DNA from: VRUE01 sp963774405
GTDB taxonomy: Bacteria; Actinomycetota; Thermoleophilia; Solirubrobacterales; 70-9
Assembly (NCBI GenBank): GCA_963774405.1
Contig: CAVZEV010000013.1
Span: 1 to 64,000, forward strand
Direction of reading: 5' to 3'
Length of the DNA stretch: 64,000 bases
Shown here: positions 45,806 through 55,274 of the stretch, in pieces
How positions within the stretch are numbered: position 1 is the first letter of the stretch
Layout of the letters: every line of letters starts with the position of its first letter
Notes under the pieces: generated by a model
Told to the model about the DNA's origin: nothing
The model's input: the letters and a program-made list of their open reading frames with translations, nothing else
Database searches by the model: none
Made by a program: the position numbers and the translations under genes

Positions 45806-46811
45806 GTGCCGCGAGACCGCAAGCCGCTGCTCGATCTGATCGGGGGCCTCCGCATGCTCGGGGTCGCGATCCTCGGTCTGCTGGCGCTCGGCACCGCCGG
45901 CTACGTGATCACCGAAGGGACCTCGGTCGGCTTCGGCTTCGTCTGGGCGCTCGACACGGTCGCCACGGTCGGCTCGATCCCCGAGCCGACCAGCACCGGC
46001 GGCCAGCTGCTCAAGGTCGGGCTGATCGTCTTCGGCGTGGGTACCCTCTTCTACGCTCTCGTCACGATCACCGAGTTCCTCGTTGCCGGCCATCTCTCCG
46101 GCCTGCTCGAGGAGAGAAGGGTGCTGAGGAAGATCGATTCGCTGAGGGACCACTACGTGATCTGCGGCTTCGGCCGCGTCGGCCGCCAGGCGGGCCGCGA
46201 CCTGCGCGCCGCCGGCCGCCCCTTCGTCGTGCTCGATATCCACCCCGAGCACACGCGCGAGCGCGCCGAAGCGATGGGCGCCCCCTTCATCGAGGGATCG
46301 CCCTCCGACGACGAGGTGCTGCGCTCGGCGGGAATCATGCACGCCGCCGGGATCATGGCCTGCGTCGACTCCGACGCCGAGAACATCTTCATCACGCTGA
46401 CCGCGCGCGAGCTGCGCTCCGACATCACGATCGTCGCCCGGGCCAGCGTCGAGGATTCCGAAAGCAAGCTGCGCCGCGCCGGCGCCGACCGGATCGTCTC
46501 CCCCTACAAGACCAGCGGCTCGCAGATGGCCCGCCTCGCCCTGCACCCGCAGGTGACCGGCGTCGTCGACGTGGCGCCCGAGTACCGCATGGAGGAGATC
46601 GAGGTCACCGTCGGCTGCGAGGCGGCCGGCAGGCGAATCGACGAGGTCCGCGGCGAAGCGCTGGTCGTCGCCCTGCGCCGCGAGGACGGTGGCGTCGAAC
46701 CCGAGCCCCCCGGCCACACGGTGCTCGTCGACGGCGACGTCGTCGTCGCGATCGGCGAAACCGGGTCACTGGAGCAGCTCGAGGGACCTGCTCGCCGCGC
46801 CGCCGGCCTGA
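45806..46811 (+). CDS. Ion channel with RCK (TrkA-N/TrkA-C) domains, altered selectivity filter
   Basis: About 335 aa. Two membrane helices flank a pore loop (LGVAILGLLALGTAGYVI, ALDTVATVGSIPEP, GLIVFGVGTLFYALVTITEFLV). A cytosolic NAD-binding RCK domain follows (HYVICGFGRVGRQAGRDL), then a TrkA-C domain (VTVGCEAAGRRIDEV). The usual filter TVGYGD is TVGSIP here, so potassium selectivity is doubtful. The frame appears to gain one base near 46785; corrected, it stops at TGA 46809-46811. It is convergent with the antiporter gene, 1 nt apart. Confidence 0.88.
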
Positions 46812-46812
46812 C

Positions 46813-48612
46813 TCAACCCTGGGCGAGCAGCGCTCCCGTCGTCTCCTGCCACCAGGAGCGCTCCACCTGCGAGATCTCGCTGTCGGCGCCGCGGCCGGCG
46901 CACCACTCGGCGAGGGCGCGGCGCGGGCCGATCGCCAGGTGGCGCTCGCCGGTCACCGCGAAGCGGCCGTCGGCGAGGGCGACCAGGGCGCCGGGCTCGT
47001 CGCCGCGGGTCCGCAGCCGGGCGCGCACCTCGATCCCGTCGATCCGCAGCGGTCGCGCCGGGTCGTCGCCGAGCGCGCTGCCGGGGCGCACCGAGAAGAC
47101 CTGGGGAGCCCCGCGCAGAGGCAGCAGCAGCGGCGCCGGCTCGCCCAGCGGGCCCTCGCGCCAGCGCCGCGTCAGTCGCTCGACCTCGCCCCGCCGGCGC
47201 TCCTGGACCAGCAGGTGCAGCTCGTCGCCGGGCTCGATCCGGGTCGAGCCGCGCGGCGCCAGCGCCCGCCCCTCGCGCACGATCAGATGTACCAGCGCCT
47301 CGCGCGGCAGGCCAAGCTCGCGCACCAGCAGGCCGGCAGCCGCGTCGCCCTCCTGCACCCGCCAGGCGATCAGCTCGGCGCCCAGCTCGCGCACCATCGC
47401 CACGTCGGCGACCGGCTCGGGCAGTGCCGGCTCGGTGCTGGTCACGCCCAGTCGGCGGGCCAGCGGCTCCACGCCCGCCCCCTGGATCAGGGTTGAGGTG
47501 AGGACGACGAAGAAGACCGCGTCGAAGATCAGGCTCGAGTCGGCGACTCCCGCGACCACGGGGAAGGTGGCGAGCCAGATCGGGATCGCGCCGCGCAGGC
47601 CCGCCCAGCTCAGCATCGTCAGCTCGCGCGGGTTGAAGCGCGCCGGCAGGGTCGAGATCACGACCCCGAGCGGCCGGGCGAGAACGATCAGCACCGCTGA
47701 GAGCAGCAGCCCCTTGGCGGCGATGTCGAGCAGCTGGCCGGGGAAGACGAGCAGGCCGAGGACGAAGAAGAGGCCGATCTGGGCCAGCCAGCCGAGCCCC
47801 TGGTGGAAGGCGACGACCGTGCTGCGCGCCGGCAGCGAGCCAGTGCCGAGGATCAGGGCCGAGACGTAGACGGCGAGGAAGCCCGATCCGCCGAGGCTCT
47901 CGGCGATCCCGTAGGAGAGCGCCGCGGTCGCCACCGTGGCGACCGGGTAGAGGCCCTGGGTGGGCAGCTCGATGCGCGAGATCGCGCGCCGCGCCGCCCA
48001 GCCGAGCGCCAGGCCGAAGGCCGCGCCGAGGCCGAGCTTGATGAGGAAGAGCCCGGCGATGTCGAGCGCCCCGTAGGAGGGGTCGGCGATCCATTCGCCG
48101 AAGCCGACGACGAGCAGCAGCGCCACCGGGTCGTTCATCCCCGACTCGCCCTCCAGGGTTCGCGCCAGCCGCCGCTCGAGGCGCGAGCCGCGCAGCACGG
48201 CGAAGATCGCCGCCGAGTCGGTGGCGGCGACCGCGGAACCGAGGATCAGGCCCTGCAGGGTGCTCAGGTCGAAGATCCAGATTGCCGCCAACCCGGTGGC
48301 CATCGCGGTGATGAAGGTGCCGAGCGTGGCGAGGCCGACGGCCGGCCCGAACACCGGGCGGATCTCCGGCCAGCCGGCGGTCAGGCCGCCCTCGAAGAGG
48401 ATCAGCACCAGGCCGATCGTGCCCAGCGTCTGGGTCAGCTTCGCGTCGTCGAACCCGACCCCGCCGATCCCTTCCGAGCCGGCCAGCATCCCCAGCCCGA
48501 GGAAGAGCAGCAGGCCCGGCACCCGCACCCGGTCGGCGAGCAGCGCCGCGGCGATCGCCAGGGCGAGCAGGGCGCCACCGATCAGAATCAGCTCGGCGTC
48601 GTGGCCACCCAT
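46813..48612 (-). CDS. Cation/proton antiporter (CPA1, NhaP2/CvrA-like) with C-terminal TrkA-C domain
   Basis: Membrane antiporter of 599 aa. About 12-13 helices fill residues 5-390; motifs include LVLILFEGGLTAG near residue 69, LGSAVAATDSAAIFAVLR near residue 124 and LEGESGMNDPVALLLVV near residue 153 with the ND pair. A TrkA-C domain (VQEGDAAAGLLVRELGLPREALV) and a further cytosolic region follow, as in K+/H+ antiporters of the CvrA type. It may work with the adjacent channel in cation balance. Confidence 0.92.
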   Translation of the reverse strand: MGGHDAELILIGGALLALAIAAALLADRVRVPGLLLFLGLGMLAGSEGIGGVGFDDAKLTQTLGTIGLVLILFEGGLTAGWPEIRPVFGPAVGLATLGTFITAMATGLAAIWIFDLSTLQGLILGSAVAATDSAAIFAVLRGSRLERRLARTLEGESGMNDPVALLLVVGFGEWIADPSYGALDIAGLFLIKLGLGAAFGLALGWAARRAISRIELPTQGLYPVATVATAALSYGIAESLGGSGFLAVYVSALILGTGSLPARSTVVAFHQGLGWLAQIGLFFVLGLLVFPGQLLDIAAKGLLLSAVLIVLARPLGVVISTLPARFNPRELTMLSWAGLRGAIPIWLATFPVVAGVADSSLIFDAVFFVVLTSTLIQGAGVEPLARRLGVTSTEPALPEPVADVAMVRELGAELIAWRVQEGDAAAGLLVRELGLPREALVHLIVREGRALAPRGSTRIEPGDELHLLVQERRRGEVERLTRRWREGPLGEPAPLLLPLRGAPQVFSVRPGSALGDDPARPLRIDGIEVRARLRTRGDEPGALVALADGRFAVTGERHLAIGPRRALAEWCAGRGADSEISQVERSWWQETTGALLAQG

Positions 48613-48634
48613 CGACGGACCCTAATCAACCGCG

Positions 48635-50047
48635 CTACACGTTCTCGTCGATCATCGCCAGCTCGGCCTCCAGCTCCTCCGGCGAGCCCGGCAGCGGCAC
48701 GTCCTCGGCCCGTTCGTGCGGGCGGCGGTAGACGAAGTAGAGGAGCGAGAAGAGGACGCCGGCGGCGAGCAGGAAGCCGATCTCGACGCGGCGGAACTCG
48801 TTGCTGACCAGGGGCACGAAGTTCCAGCCGATGAAGAGGGCGGCGCAGGTGATCCAGCGCGCCGCGGCGCGGCGCACCTGGCCCTGGGCGATGCAGGCCT
48901 GGTTGACCGTGACCGAGCCCAGGTAGAGCCCCATGCCGAGCGTGACCAGGAGCAGGCCCTCGCGGTCGTAGGTGAACTTCTTGCTGAAGGCGATCTGCAT
49001 CGCGGTCGGCCCGACCGCGGCCATGAACAGCAGCGCCAGCGCGGTGAAGGCGACCAGGCCGAGCAGCACCATCCGCACCGAGCGGTGGAACTCGTCCTCG
49101 CTGCCCGGCTCCTCGCTGGTGTGGAGGCTGGTCAGGTGGGGGAGGATGCTGGTCGAGACCGCCTGGAAGAGCTGCAGCGGCGCCCGCGCGATCATCAGCA
49201 CGTTGAAGATGAAACCGGCGGCGGCGGCGCCCTGCAGGCCGCGGATGACCAGCGGCCCGGCGTTGAGGAAGGCCTGTTCGCTGAACATGATCACCAGCAC
49301 CGCCGCGGCGAAGCCGCCGCCCTTGGCCATCGAGACGGACGAGTCGCCTTCTTCCTTCGCCGCCTCCAGCGGCGCGGCAGCCTGCTCGCGTTTGGCGCGG
49401 CGGGCAAAGGCGAAGGGGACGACCATCAAGGAGAGCGCCGGGGCGGCAACGATGCCTACCGCGACCGCCGACTGGCCGCTGAGCACGTTGATCGCGACCA
49501 GCACGGCGAAGACCGTGCGGAAGCACGATTCGGAGAGGATCAGCGCGGTGAAGAGGCCGAAGCGCTTGCCGCCGGCGAGGAAGCCGCGGGCGAAGTAGCT
49601 GGCGGCGTAGAAGAGGACGGCGCCGAAGAAGACCCAGTAGAGCGTTTCGTTGCCCTGCAGTAGGCCGTCCTGGATCGGTCCGCGCAGGGCGAGGGCGAGC
49701 ACCGCGAAGGTCAGCGAGAGTCCCAGCTGGATCAACGAGGCATTGCGCATCGTGCCGCCGAGCGGCTCGCCCTTGACTTGGTGTTCGGCGATGTGGCGCG
49801 AGAGCAGCTGTTCGATCGGCCGGTAGAGGGTCGAGATCGTGATGAAGACCGCCGACCAGAGCACCGTGATCTGCCCGTAATCGTGCGTCGAGAGCACGTG
49901 CGAGGCGATGAAGAAGTAGACGTAGGTGATCACGCCGGTGAGGCCGACGCCGATCGCGAGGAAGCTGGCGGTCCTGCCGTAGTCGGCGGTGCTGGCGGTG
50001 CCCGTCCCGGTGCTCGGCGGGCTGCCGTTCGGCGAGCCGGCGCTCAT
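48635..50047 (-). CDS. Polysaccharide flippase (MATE/Wzx-like)
   Basis: Membrane protein of 470 aa with about 12-14 helices. SFLAIGVGLTGVITYVYFFIASHVLS, YGQITVLWSAVFITISTLYRPIEQLLSRHI and YAASYFARGFLAGGKRFGLF resemble Wzx-type lipid-linked oligosaccharide flippases. A charged cytosolic loop sits near residue 235, and an acidic tail (SPEELEAELAMIDENV) ends it. The start overlaps the glycosyltransferase stop (ATGA), so the two probably handle the same surface glycan; the substrate is unknown. Confidence 0.85.
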   Translation of the reverse strand: MSAGSPNGSPPSTGTGTASTADYGRTASFLAIGVGLTGVITYVYFFIASHVLSTHDYGQITVLWSAVFITISTLYRPIEQLLSRHIAEHQVKGEPLGGTMRNASLIQLGLSLTFAVLALALRGPIQDGLLQGNETLYWVFFGAVLFYAASYFARGFLAGGKRFGLFTALILSESCFRTVFAVLVAINVLSGQSAVAVGIVAAPALSLMVVPFAFARRAKREQAAAPLEAAKEEGDSSVSMAKGGGFAAAVLVIMFSEQAFLNAGPLVIRGLQGAAAAGFIFNVLMIARAPLQLFQAVSTSILPHLTSLHTSEEPGSEDEFHRSVRMVLLGLVAFTALALLFMAAVGPTAMQIAFSKKFTYDREGLLLVTLGMGLYLGSVTVNQACIAQGQVRRAAARWITCAALFIGWNFVPLVSNEFRRVEIGFLLAAGVLFSLLYFVYRRPHERAEDVPLPGSPEELEAELAMIDENV

Positions 50048-51030
50048 CGCGCGCTTTCCCCCGGCTCGTAGTGGGAGGGCGGCACCTCAAGCGCCAGCTC
50101 GACCCGACGCACGCGCTCGTAGACGCGCTGGGTCATCACCCGCTGCCCGGCCAGCAGGTCGCCGATCACGCCCAGCGCGAGCAGCTGGATCGCGGCGATG
50201 AAGAGGACGGCGCCGAGGATCAGCGACTGGATGTGGCCGGTGCTGTCGCCGTTGAGGACCCAGTCGAGCAGGAAGGGCAGCCAGGCGGCCAGCGCCAGGA
50301 TCGCGACGACCAGCCCGGCGCTGGCGAAGACCCGCAGCGGCTCGTAGCGAGCGTAGATGCGCAGGATCGAGAGCGCGTTGCGGCGCACGTAGCCGCCGGT
50401 CGAGTCGAAGAGCCGCGACTCGCGCGTCTGCGGGTTGGTCGCGACCTCGACCTGGTCGACCGCGACCAGCATCTTGCCCGCCTGGATCAGGCTCTCCAGC
50501 GTGTAGGTGAAGTTGTCGACGACGAGCAGCCCGAGCGCCGCCTCGCGGTTGTAGGCGCGGAAGCCCGAGGTGGTGTCGGCGATCTCGGTTCCGGCGAGGC
50601 GGCTGACCACCCAGCTGCCGAGCCGCTGCAGCCCCTTCTTGGGGCCGGAGAAGTGCTCGATCTGGGAAACCTGGCGGTCGCCGACGACCATGTCGGCCGA
50701 GCCGGCGAGGATCGGCGCCAGCAGCTTGGGGATGTCGGCGCCGCTGTACTGGTTGTCGGCGTCGGTGTTGACGATCGCGTCGGCGCCGAGCTTGAGACAG
50801 GCGTCGAGCCCGGCCTGGAAGCCGGCGGCGAGGCCCTTGTTGTTGGTCAGCCGCACGATGTGCTCGACCCCGTGCTCGCGGGCGACCTCGACCGTGCGGT
50901 CGGTCGAGCCGTCGTCGATGACGAGGAGCTCGACCGCGTCGACTCCGGGGATCTCCCGGGGGATGTCGGCGATCGTGGCCGGGAGCGTTTGCTCCTCGTT
51001 GAGGCAGGGGATCTGGACGATCAGCTTCAT
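50044..51030 (-). CDS. Family 2 glycosyltransferase (polyprenyl-phosphate sugar transferase type)
   Basis: GT2 enzyme of 328 aa. IPCLNEEQTLPATIADI at residue 7, VIDDGSTDRTVEVA near residue 37 (DDGS), NTDADNQYSGADIPKL near residue 89 (DxD) and TTSGFRAYNREAAL near residue 153 fit dolichyl-phosphate mannosyltransferase-like proteins. Two C-terminal membrane helices follow (GLVVAILALAAWLPFLL, ILGAVLFIAAIQLLALGVI). It is the first gene of a two-gene operon with the flippase and is divergent from ribD. Confidence 0.92.
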   Translation of the reverse strand: MKLIVQIPCLNEEQTLPATIADIPREIPGVDAVELLVIDDGSTDRTVEVAREHGVEHIVRLTNNKGLAAGFQAGLDACLKLGADAIVNTDADNQYSGADIPKLLAPILAGSADMVVGDRQVSQIEHFSGPKKGLQRLGSWVVSRLAGTEIADTTSGFRAYNREAALGLLVVDNFTYTLESLIQAGKMLVAVDQVEVATNPQTRESRLFDSTGGYVRRNALSILRIYARYEPLRVFASAGLVVAILALAAWLPFLLDWVLNGDSTGHIQSLILGAVLFIAAIQLLALGVIGDLLAGQRVMTQRVYERVRRVELALEVPPSHYEPGESAR

Positions 51031-51086
51031 GGCGCGGCTCAGGGTATCCGCGAGGGGGGTCGGTGCGCGTGTCTCAAAGGCCCCGG

Positions 51087-51170
51087 CGCGCGGGTCCTGT
51101 CATGGGGTGAGGGGGCCTGCGGGCAGTCCACGGGCTGTCCTCGACCCCCTCACCCCATGCCACCCGCGCG
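51087..51170. repeat. Palindromic element (family E, copy 1)
   Basis: Arms of about 26-29 nt (51087-51115 and 51145-51170), nearly perfect apart from a 3-nt bulge. The core 51117-51142 is identical over 26 nt to 60387-60412 inside recG and includes GCGGGCAGTCCACGGGCTGT. It lies in the 239-nt gap between the divergent glycosyltransferase and ribD genes, where I see no FMN riboswitch. Confidence 0.8.
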
Positions 51171-51247
51171 AGGAGCCGTTTGGAGCACGACGAAGCCGGC
51201 GTGTGACGAGTTCCCAGAGCCCGGGTGTTGGCGGAGTAAGCTTGGTT

Positions 51248-51263
51248 GATTGACCAGTCAATC
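51248..51263. promoter_or_regulatory. Small perfect palindrome just upstream of ribD
   Basis: GATTGAC-CA-GTCAATC, 7-bp arms, ending 6 nt before ATG 51270. This size and symmetry suit a TetR- or GntR-like operator, but it could be chance. If TTG 51246 is the true start, it lies within the coding sequence. Confidence 0.35.
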
Positions 51264-51269
51264 GGTCGT

Positions 51270-52473
51270 ATGAAATCGCAGCTGACAGGCACGGATCGCG
51301 GGCATCTCCGGCGAGCGTTGGAGCTTGCGGAGCGCGGGCGGGGGCGAGTTAGTCCCAATCCTCTCGTTGGAGCTGTCGTGGTGCGGGACGGTGAGGTGGT
51401 CGGCGAGGGGTGGCATGCCGAACTGGGTGATCTGCACGCGGAGCGGGCGGCACTGGCCGATTGCGGGGAGCGTGGCAACGATCCGGCGAGGGCGACGATG
51501 TACGTGACGCTGGAGCCCTGTGCGCATCAGGGCAGGCAGCCCCCTTGCGTGGAGGCGATTCTCGAGGCGGGGATCGCGCGGGTCGTGATCGCCTCCGACG
51601 ACCCCAGCGAGAAGGCTGCCGGCCGCGGCCCCGGAATCCTGCGCGACGGCGGGGTGGAGGTCGAGTTCGCCGCCGGCGAGGAGGCGAGCGCCGCGCGCCT
51701 GCTCAACCAGCCCTTCCGCAAGCACGCCCGCACCGGCCTGCCCCTGGTCACCCTGAAGCTGGCGATGTCCCTCGACGGCCAGACCACAACCCAGCCCGGC
51801 GATTCCCCCTGGATCTCCAGCGAGCAGTCCCGCAACCTCGTCCACCAATGGCGCACCGAATCCGACTCCATCGCAGCGGGCATCAACACCGTCCTAACCG
51901 ACAACCCCCTCCTAACCGCCCGCCCCCAAGCTTCCGGTGCGCCTTACCCCCGCTATGAGGGGAAAAAGCGCACCGGAACCGATCCGCGCCAGCCGCTTCG
52001 GGTCGTCTTTGACCGCCGGGCCCGCCTGCCGCTTGATTCGCAGCTGCTCCAGACCCTCGACCAGTCGCCGGTGCTTGTCGTCGTCGCGCCACAGGCCGAC
52101 GCCTCGGCCCTGCGCAACGCCGGTGCCGAGGTTCTTGTTGCCGACGGCATCGAGGCCGCTCTGGCCGATCTTGGCCGCCGCGGCATCACGTCCCTCTTCC
52201 TCGAGGGCGGCCGAACCCTTGCTGCGGCCTTCCAGGCCGCCGATCAGCTGGATGAAGCGAGAACCTTCATCGCTCCCACCCTTCTCGGCACGGGACCAAG
52301 CGCCGCTCGCGCGGGTTGCGCCGTAGGGGGGCCCGCCCCTGAGGACGCTTTAGCGACCGGAAGGGGTGGGGGGCCCCTGCGGCGACAGGCCCGCGCGCCG
52401 CGACGCCCTGTCCCACGCAGTAGAACCGATCGGCGACGATGTCCTGATCACGGCCAGATTCAAGGAGTGGTGA
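51270..52473 (+). CDS. ribD: Bifunctional riboflavin deaminase/reductase RibD (two palindromes, one frameshift)
   Basis: Second and third steps of riboflavin synthesis, about 400 aa. The deaminase domain has VSPNPLVGAVVV, HAERAAL and the zinc motif PCAHQGRQPPC. The reductase domain has LVTLKLAMSLDGQTTTQ, GINTVLTDNPLLTAR and SLFLEGGRTLAAAF. A family A palindrome adds SGAPYPRYEGKKRTGT between LTAR and RQPLRVV. A second palindrome (52309-52396) interrupts the C-terminus, after which the proper end VEPIGDDVLITARFKEW is in a frame one base later, stopping at TGA 52471-52473. No clear ribosome site precedes ATG 51270. Confidence 0.92.
51932..51978. repeat. Palindromic element (family A, copy 3) inside ribD
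   Basis: Left arm TTCCGGTGCGCCTTACCCC from 51932; right arm 51959-51978. It is translated in frame as SGAPYPRYEGKKRTGT, the same phase as in murG and rsmB. It sits in a loop of the reductase domain, with conserved sequence resuming immediately on both sides. Confidence 0.85.
52309..52396. repeat. Second palindromic element inside ribD, near its 3' end
   Basis: Imperfect arms of about 32-35 nt (52309-52340 and 52362-52396), each with a G/C run. Conserved RibD sequence stops at LLGTGPSAA before it and resumes as RRDALSHAVEPIGDD after it, one base out of frame. A homopolymer error in the G-runs could explain the shift. Confidence 0.6.
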
Positions 52474-53079
52474 TGTTCACCGGGCTGATCGAGGACATCG
52501 GCAAGATCGAGTCGCTGGAGAGCGGCGAAGACGGCGCTCGCGTCCGCATCGCAACCCGCCTCGCCGCGGAGATCGCCACCGGCGACTCGGTTGCCGTCAA
52601 CGGCGTTTGCCTCACCGCAACGGCGGTCGACGCCGACAGCTTCGAGACCGAGGCGATGAACCAGACGCTGACCGTGACCGCGCTGGGCGGCCTTGCCGAC
52701 GGCGACCGCGTCAACCTCGAGCTGGCGATGAAGGCCTCGGACCGGCTCGGCGGCCACATCGTCCAGGGCCACGCCGACGGGGTCGCCACGGTCGCCTCGA
52801 TCGAGGACGACGGCTTCGCCCGTCGCCTCCGCGTCGGCCTCGCCCCCGAGCTGATCCGCTACGTGGTCGAGAAGGGCTCGATCACGCTCAACGGGGTCAG
52901 CCTCACGGTCGCGGATTTGGGCGACTCTTGGGCTGTTGTTTCCCTCATACCCGAGACCCTGGAGCGGACGACCCTGGGTGAAGCCAGGTCGGGGACGCAA
53001 GCTGAACGTCGAGTGCGACGTGGTGGCGAAGTATGTTGAGCGGTTGGCGGCGCCATTCGCCGGAAAGGAGCGCTCGTGA
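52473..53079 (+). CDS. ribE: Riboflavin synthase alpha chain (one frameshift)
   Basis: Dismutation of two 6,7-dimethyl-8-ribityllumazines to riboflavin, about 202 aa. MFTGLIEDIGKIESLE starts the first lumazine-binding repeat, with SVAVNGVCLTAT. The second repeat has GSITLNGVSLTVAD. ATG 52473 overlaps the ribD TGA. After TTLGEARSG one extra base near 52990 hides the normal end (KLNVECDVVAKYVERLA), which reaches TGA 53077-53079 and overlaps the ribBA GTG. Confidence 0.94.
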
Positions 53080-54408
53080 GCCAGATGACCGAGACGCAGA
53101 AGACAGAGCGGGGCGGTTGGCGGGACGGGGGAGAGCCCGTTCTCGACGATCGAGGAAGGCGATCGAGGAGATCCGCCGCGGCCGCATGGTCGTCGTCTGC
53201 GACGGCGAGGACCGCGAGAACGAGGGCGACCTGGTGATGGCGGCGCAGTTCGCCACCCCGGAGGCGGTCAACTTCATGGCCAAGGAGGCGCGCGGGCTGA
53301 TCTGCCTGGCGCTGACCGCCGAGCGCTGCGAGCGGCTCGGGCCTCAACCTGATGGCGGCGAAGAACGAGGCGCCGCTGCAGACCGCCTTCACGGTCACGA
53401 TCGAGGCCGCGGGCGGCGTCAGCACCGGCATCTCCGCCCACGACCGCGCCCACACGATCCAGGTCGCGATCGACCCCGACTCGGGCCCGCGCGACATCGT
53501 CGTCCCCGGCCACATGTTCCCGCTGCGGGCAAAGGACGGCGGCGTGCTCGAGCGCACCGGCCACACCGAGGCCAGCGTCGACCTCGCCCGCCTCGCCGGC
53601 CTGACCCCGCCGGGGTGATCTGCGAGGTGATGAACGACGACGGCACGATGGCCCGCGTCCCCGATCTGGTCCCCTACTGCGAGAAGCCACGGGCTGAAGA
53701 TGATCACCGTCGCCGACCTGATCGCCTACCGGCGGCGCACCGAGAAGCTGGTCGAGCGGGTGGTCGACACCGGCCTGCCGACCGCCTTCGGCGAGTTCAC
53801 CGCGGTCGGCTACCGCTCGCTGGTCGACGACAAACACCACGTGGCGATGGTCAAGGGCGACGTCGACGGCGCCGAGGACGTGCTCGTCCGCGTGCACAGC
53901 GAGTGCCTGACCGGCGACGTCTTCCACAGCATGCGCTGCGACTGCGGCGAGCAGCTCGCGGCGGCGCTGGCGATGATCGAGCGCGAGGGCCAGGGTGTCC
54001 TGCTCTACCTCTCCCAGGAGGGGCGCGGGATCGGCCTGCTCAACAAGCTGCGCGCCTACAAGCTGCAGGAGGAAGGCTCGGACACGGTCGAGGCCAATCT
54101 GAAGCTGGGTCTGCCCGCCGACCTGCGCGACTACGGGATCGGTGCCCAGATCCTCGGCGACCTCGGCCTGACCAGCATCCGCATCCTCACCAACAACCCG
54201 AAAAAGATCGTCGGGCTCGAGGGCTACGGCCTATCGGTCACCGAGCAGGTGCCGATCGAGTCGACGCCCAACGCCCACAACGAGGACTACCTGCGGGCAA
54301 AGCGCGACAAAATGGGCCACACGCTGCACCACCAGGGGCTCGCCTTCGACGAAGAGATGATCCACGACGAGGAGGAGCGCGACGCCGGGGGGGAGCGCCG
54401 GTGGCTGA
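53076..54408 (+). pseudogene. ribBA: Bifunctional DHBP synthase / GTP cyclohydrolase II RibBA, frameshifted
   Basis: RibB domain: MVVVCDGEDRENEGDLVMAAQFATPEAVNFM, GLNLMAAKNEAPLQT and GISAHDRAHTI. RibA domain: VHSECLTGDVFHSMRCDCGEQL with zinc Cys residues, SQEGRGIGLLNKL and the C-terminal NEDYLRAKRDKMGH. Supplies both the four-carbon unit and the pyrimidine precursor. About five or six shifts are needed (near 53140, 53160, 53349, 53612, 53687 and a final one near 54395 to reach a stop). The region 53700-54370 is clean. Order ribD-ribE-ribBA-ribH is standard. Confidence 0.9.
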
Positions 54409-54892
54409 GCCCGGGGAGTTCCTCGAGGGCTTCGACGATGCCGAGCGCGCGATCCTCGGCTCGCTCAGCTTCGCCGTCTGCGTCGGCCGCTTCTACGAGG
54501 ACCTGGCGCAGCGCCTGCTGCGCGGCGCCGACGAGGGCTTCGAGCTGGCCGGAGTGCCCGCCGCGGCGGTCCGCCACGCCTCGGTCCCGGGCGCCTACGA
54601 GCTGCCCTTCGCCGCCAAGCTGCACGCCGAGAGCGGCGAGTTCGCCGGCGTCGCCTGCCTCGGCGTCGTGATCCGCGGCGAGACCGACCACTACGACTTC
54701 GTCTGCGCCGAGGCCGCCCGCGGCATCCAGGACGTCCAGCTCGCCACCGGCGTCCCCTGCGCCTTCGGCGTGATCACCTGCGACACGATGGAGCAGGCGC
54801 TGGAGCGCGCCGGCGGCGGCAAGCGCGACCAGGGCCGCAATGCAGCGCTGACGGTCGCCCGTATGGCACTTCTCCAGCGCCAGCTCGCGTAG
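54401..54892 (+). CDS. ribH: 6,7-dimethyl-8-ribityllumazine synthase
   Basis: Condenses the RibB and RibD products, normally as a capsid-like oligomer. It is 163 aa from GTG 54401, behind a GGGGGGGAG site. FAVCVGRFYEDLAQRLLRGADEGF near residue 27, HASVPGAYELPFAAKL near residue 60, CLGVVIRGETDHYDFVCAEAARGIQDV and GVITCDTMEQALERAGG are family motifs. It is convergent with vapC with no gap. Confidence 0.95.
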   Translation: MAEPGEFLEGFDDAERAILGSLSFAVCVGRFYEDLAQRLLRGADEGFELAGVPAAAVRHASVPGAYELPFAAKLHAESGEFAGVACLGVVIRGETDHYDFVCAEAARGIQDVQLATGVPCAFGVITCDTMEQALERAGGGKRDQGRNAALTVARMALLQRQLA

Positions 54893-55274
54893 TCAGGTCG
54901 CCGGGAGCAGCGCCACTGGGTAGCGCCGTATCTCGCGGTCGGAGCTCGACCAGGGTGAGTCCGTCCACCTGGGCCTGGGCGATGAGCATGCGGTCGAAAG
55001 GGTCGCGATGATGGTGAGGCAAGAATCCCACTGCTTCGGTATGCCGCAGGGCGATCGGAAGCAATTCGAAACGCTTCTCACGCAGCTGGTGCTCGAGGTC
55101 ATTGGGCGGGGTGAGGTTGCCGAGGGCTGTCTTGATCGAGATCTCCCAAGGGCTGGCCATGCTGACGAAGACCTCGTTCTCTTCTGCCTCGATCGCATCG
55201 GTAGCTGCGACCGAGAGTCGCCTCGGCTTCGTCAGAACCCAGAGCAGTACCTGGGTGTCGAGCAGCAACTTCAA
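54893..55274 (-). CDS. vapC: VapC-type PIN-domain toxin (frameshift near the end)
   Basis: RNase toxin of about 127 aa. PIN-domain acidic residues are in LLLDTQVLLWVL, ASPWEISIKTALG and DPFDRMLIAQAQ; the last is in SSDREI, which is in a shifted frame (one base near 54945), followed by the end YPVALLPAT at TGA 54893. It overlaps the antitoxin by 4 nt, the usual antitoxin-first order. Confidence 0.9.

Noticed and set aside
46812..47869. Plus-strand extension of the channel gene through the antiporter
   Set aside because: Conserved channel sequence ends near 46790 and the antiporter is on the other strand; a one-base correction gives a stop at 46811.
51031..51269. FMN riboswitch before ribD
   Set aside because: I could not find the conserved RFN stems; the gap is mostly a family E palindrome plus a small operator-like repeat.
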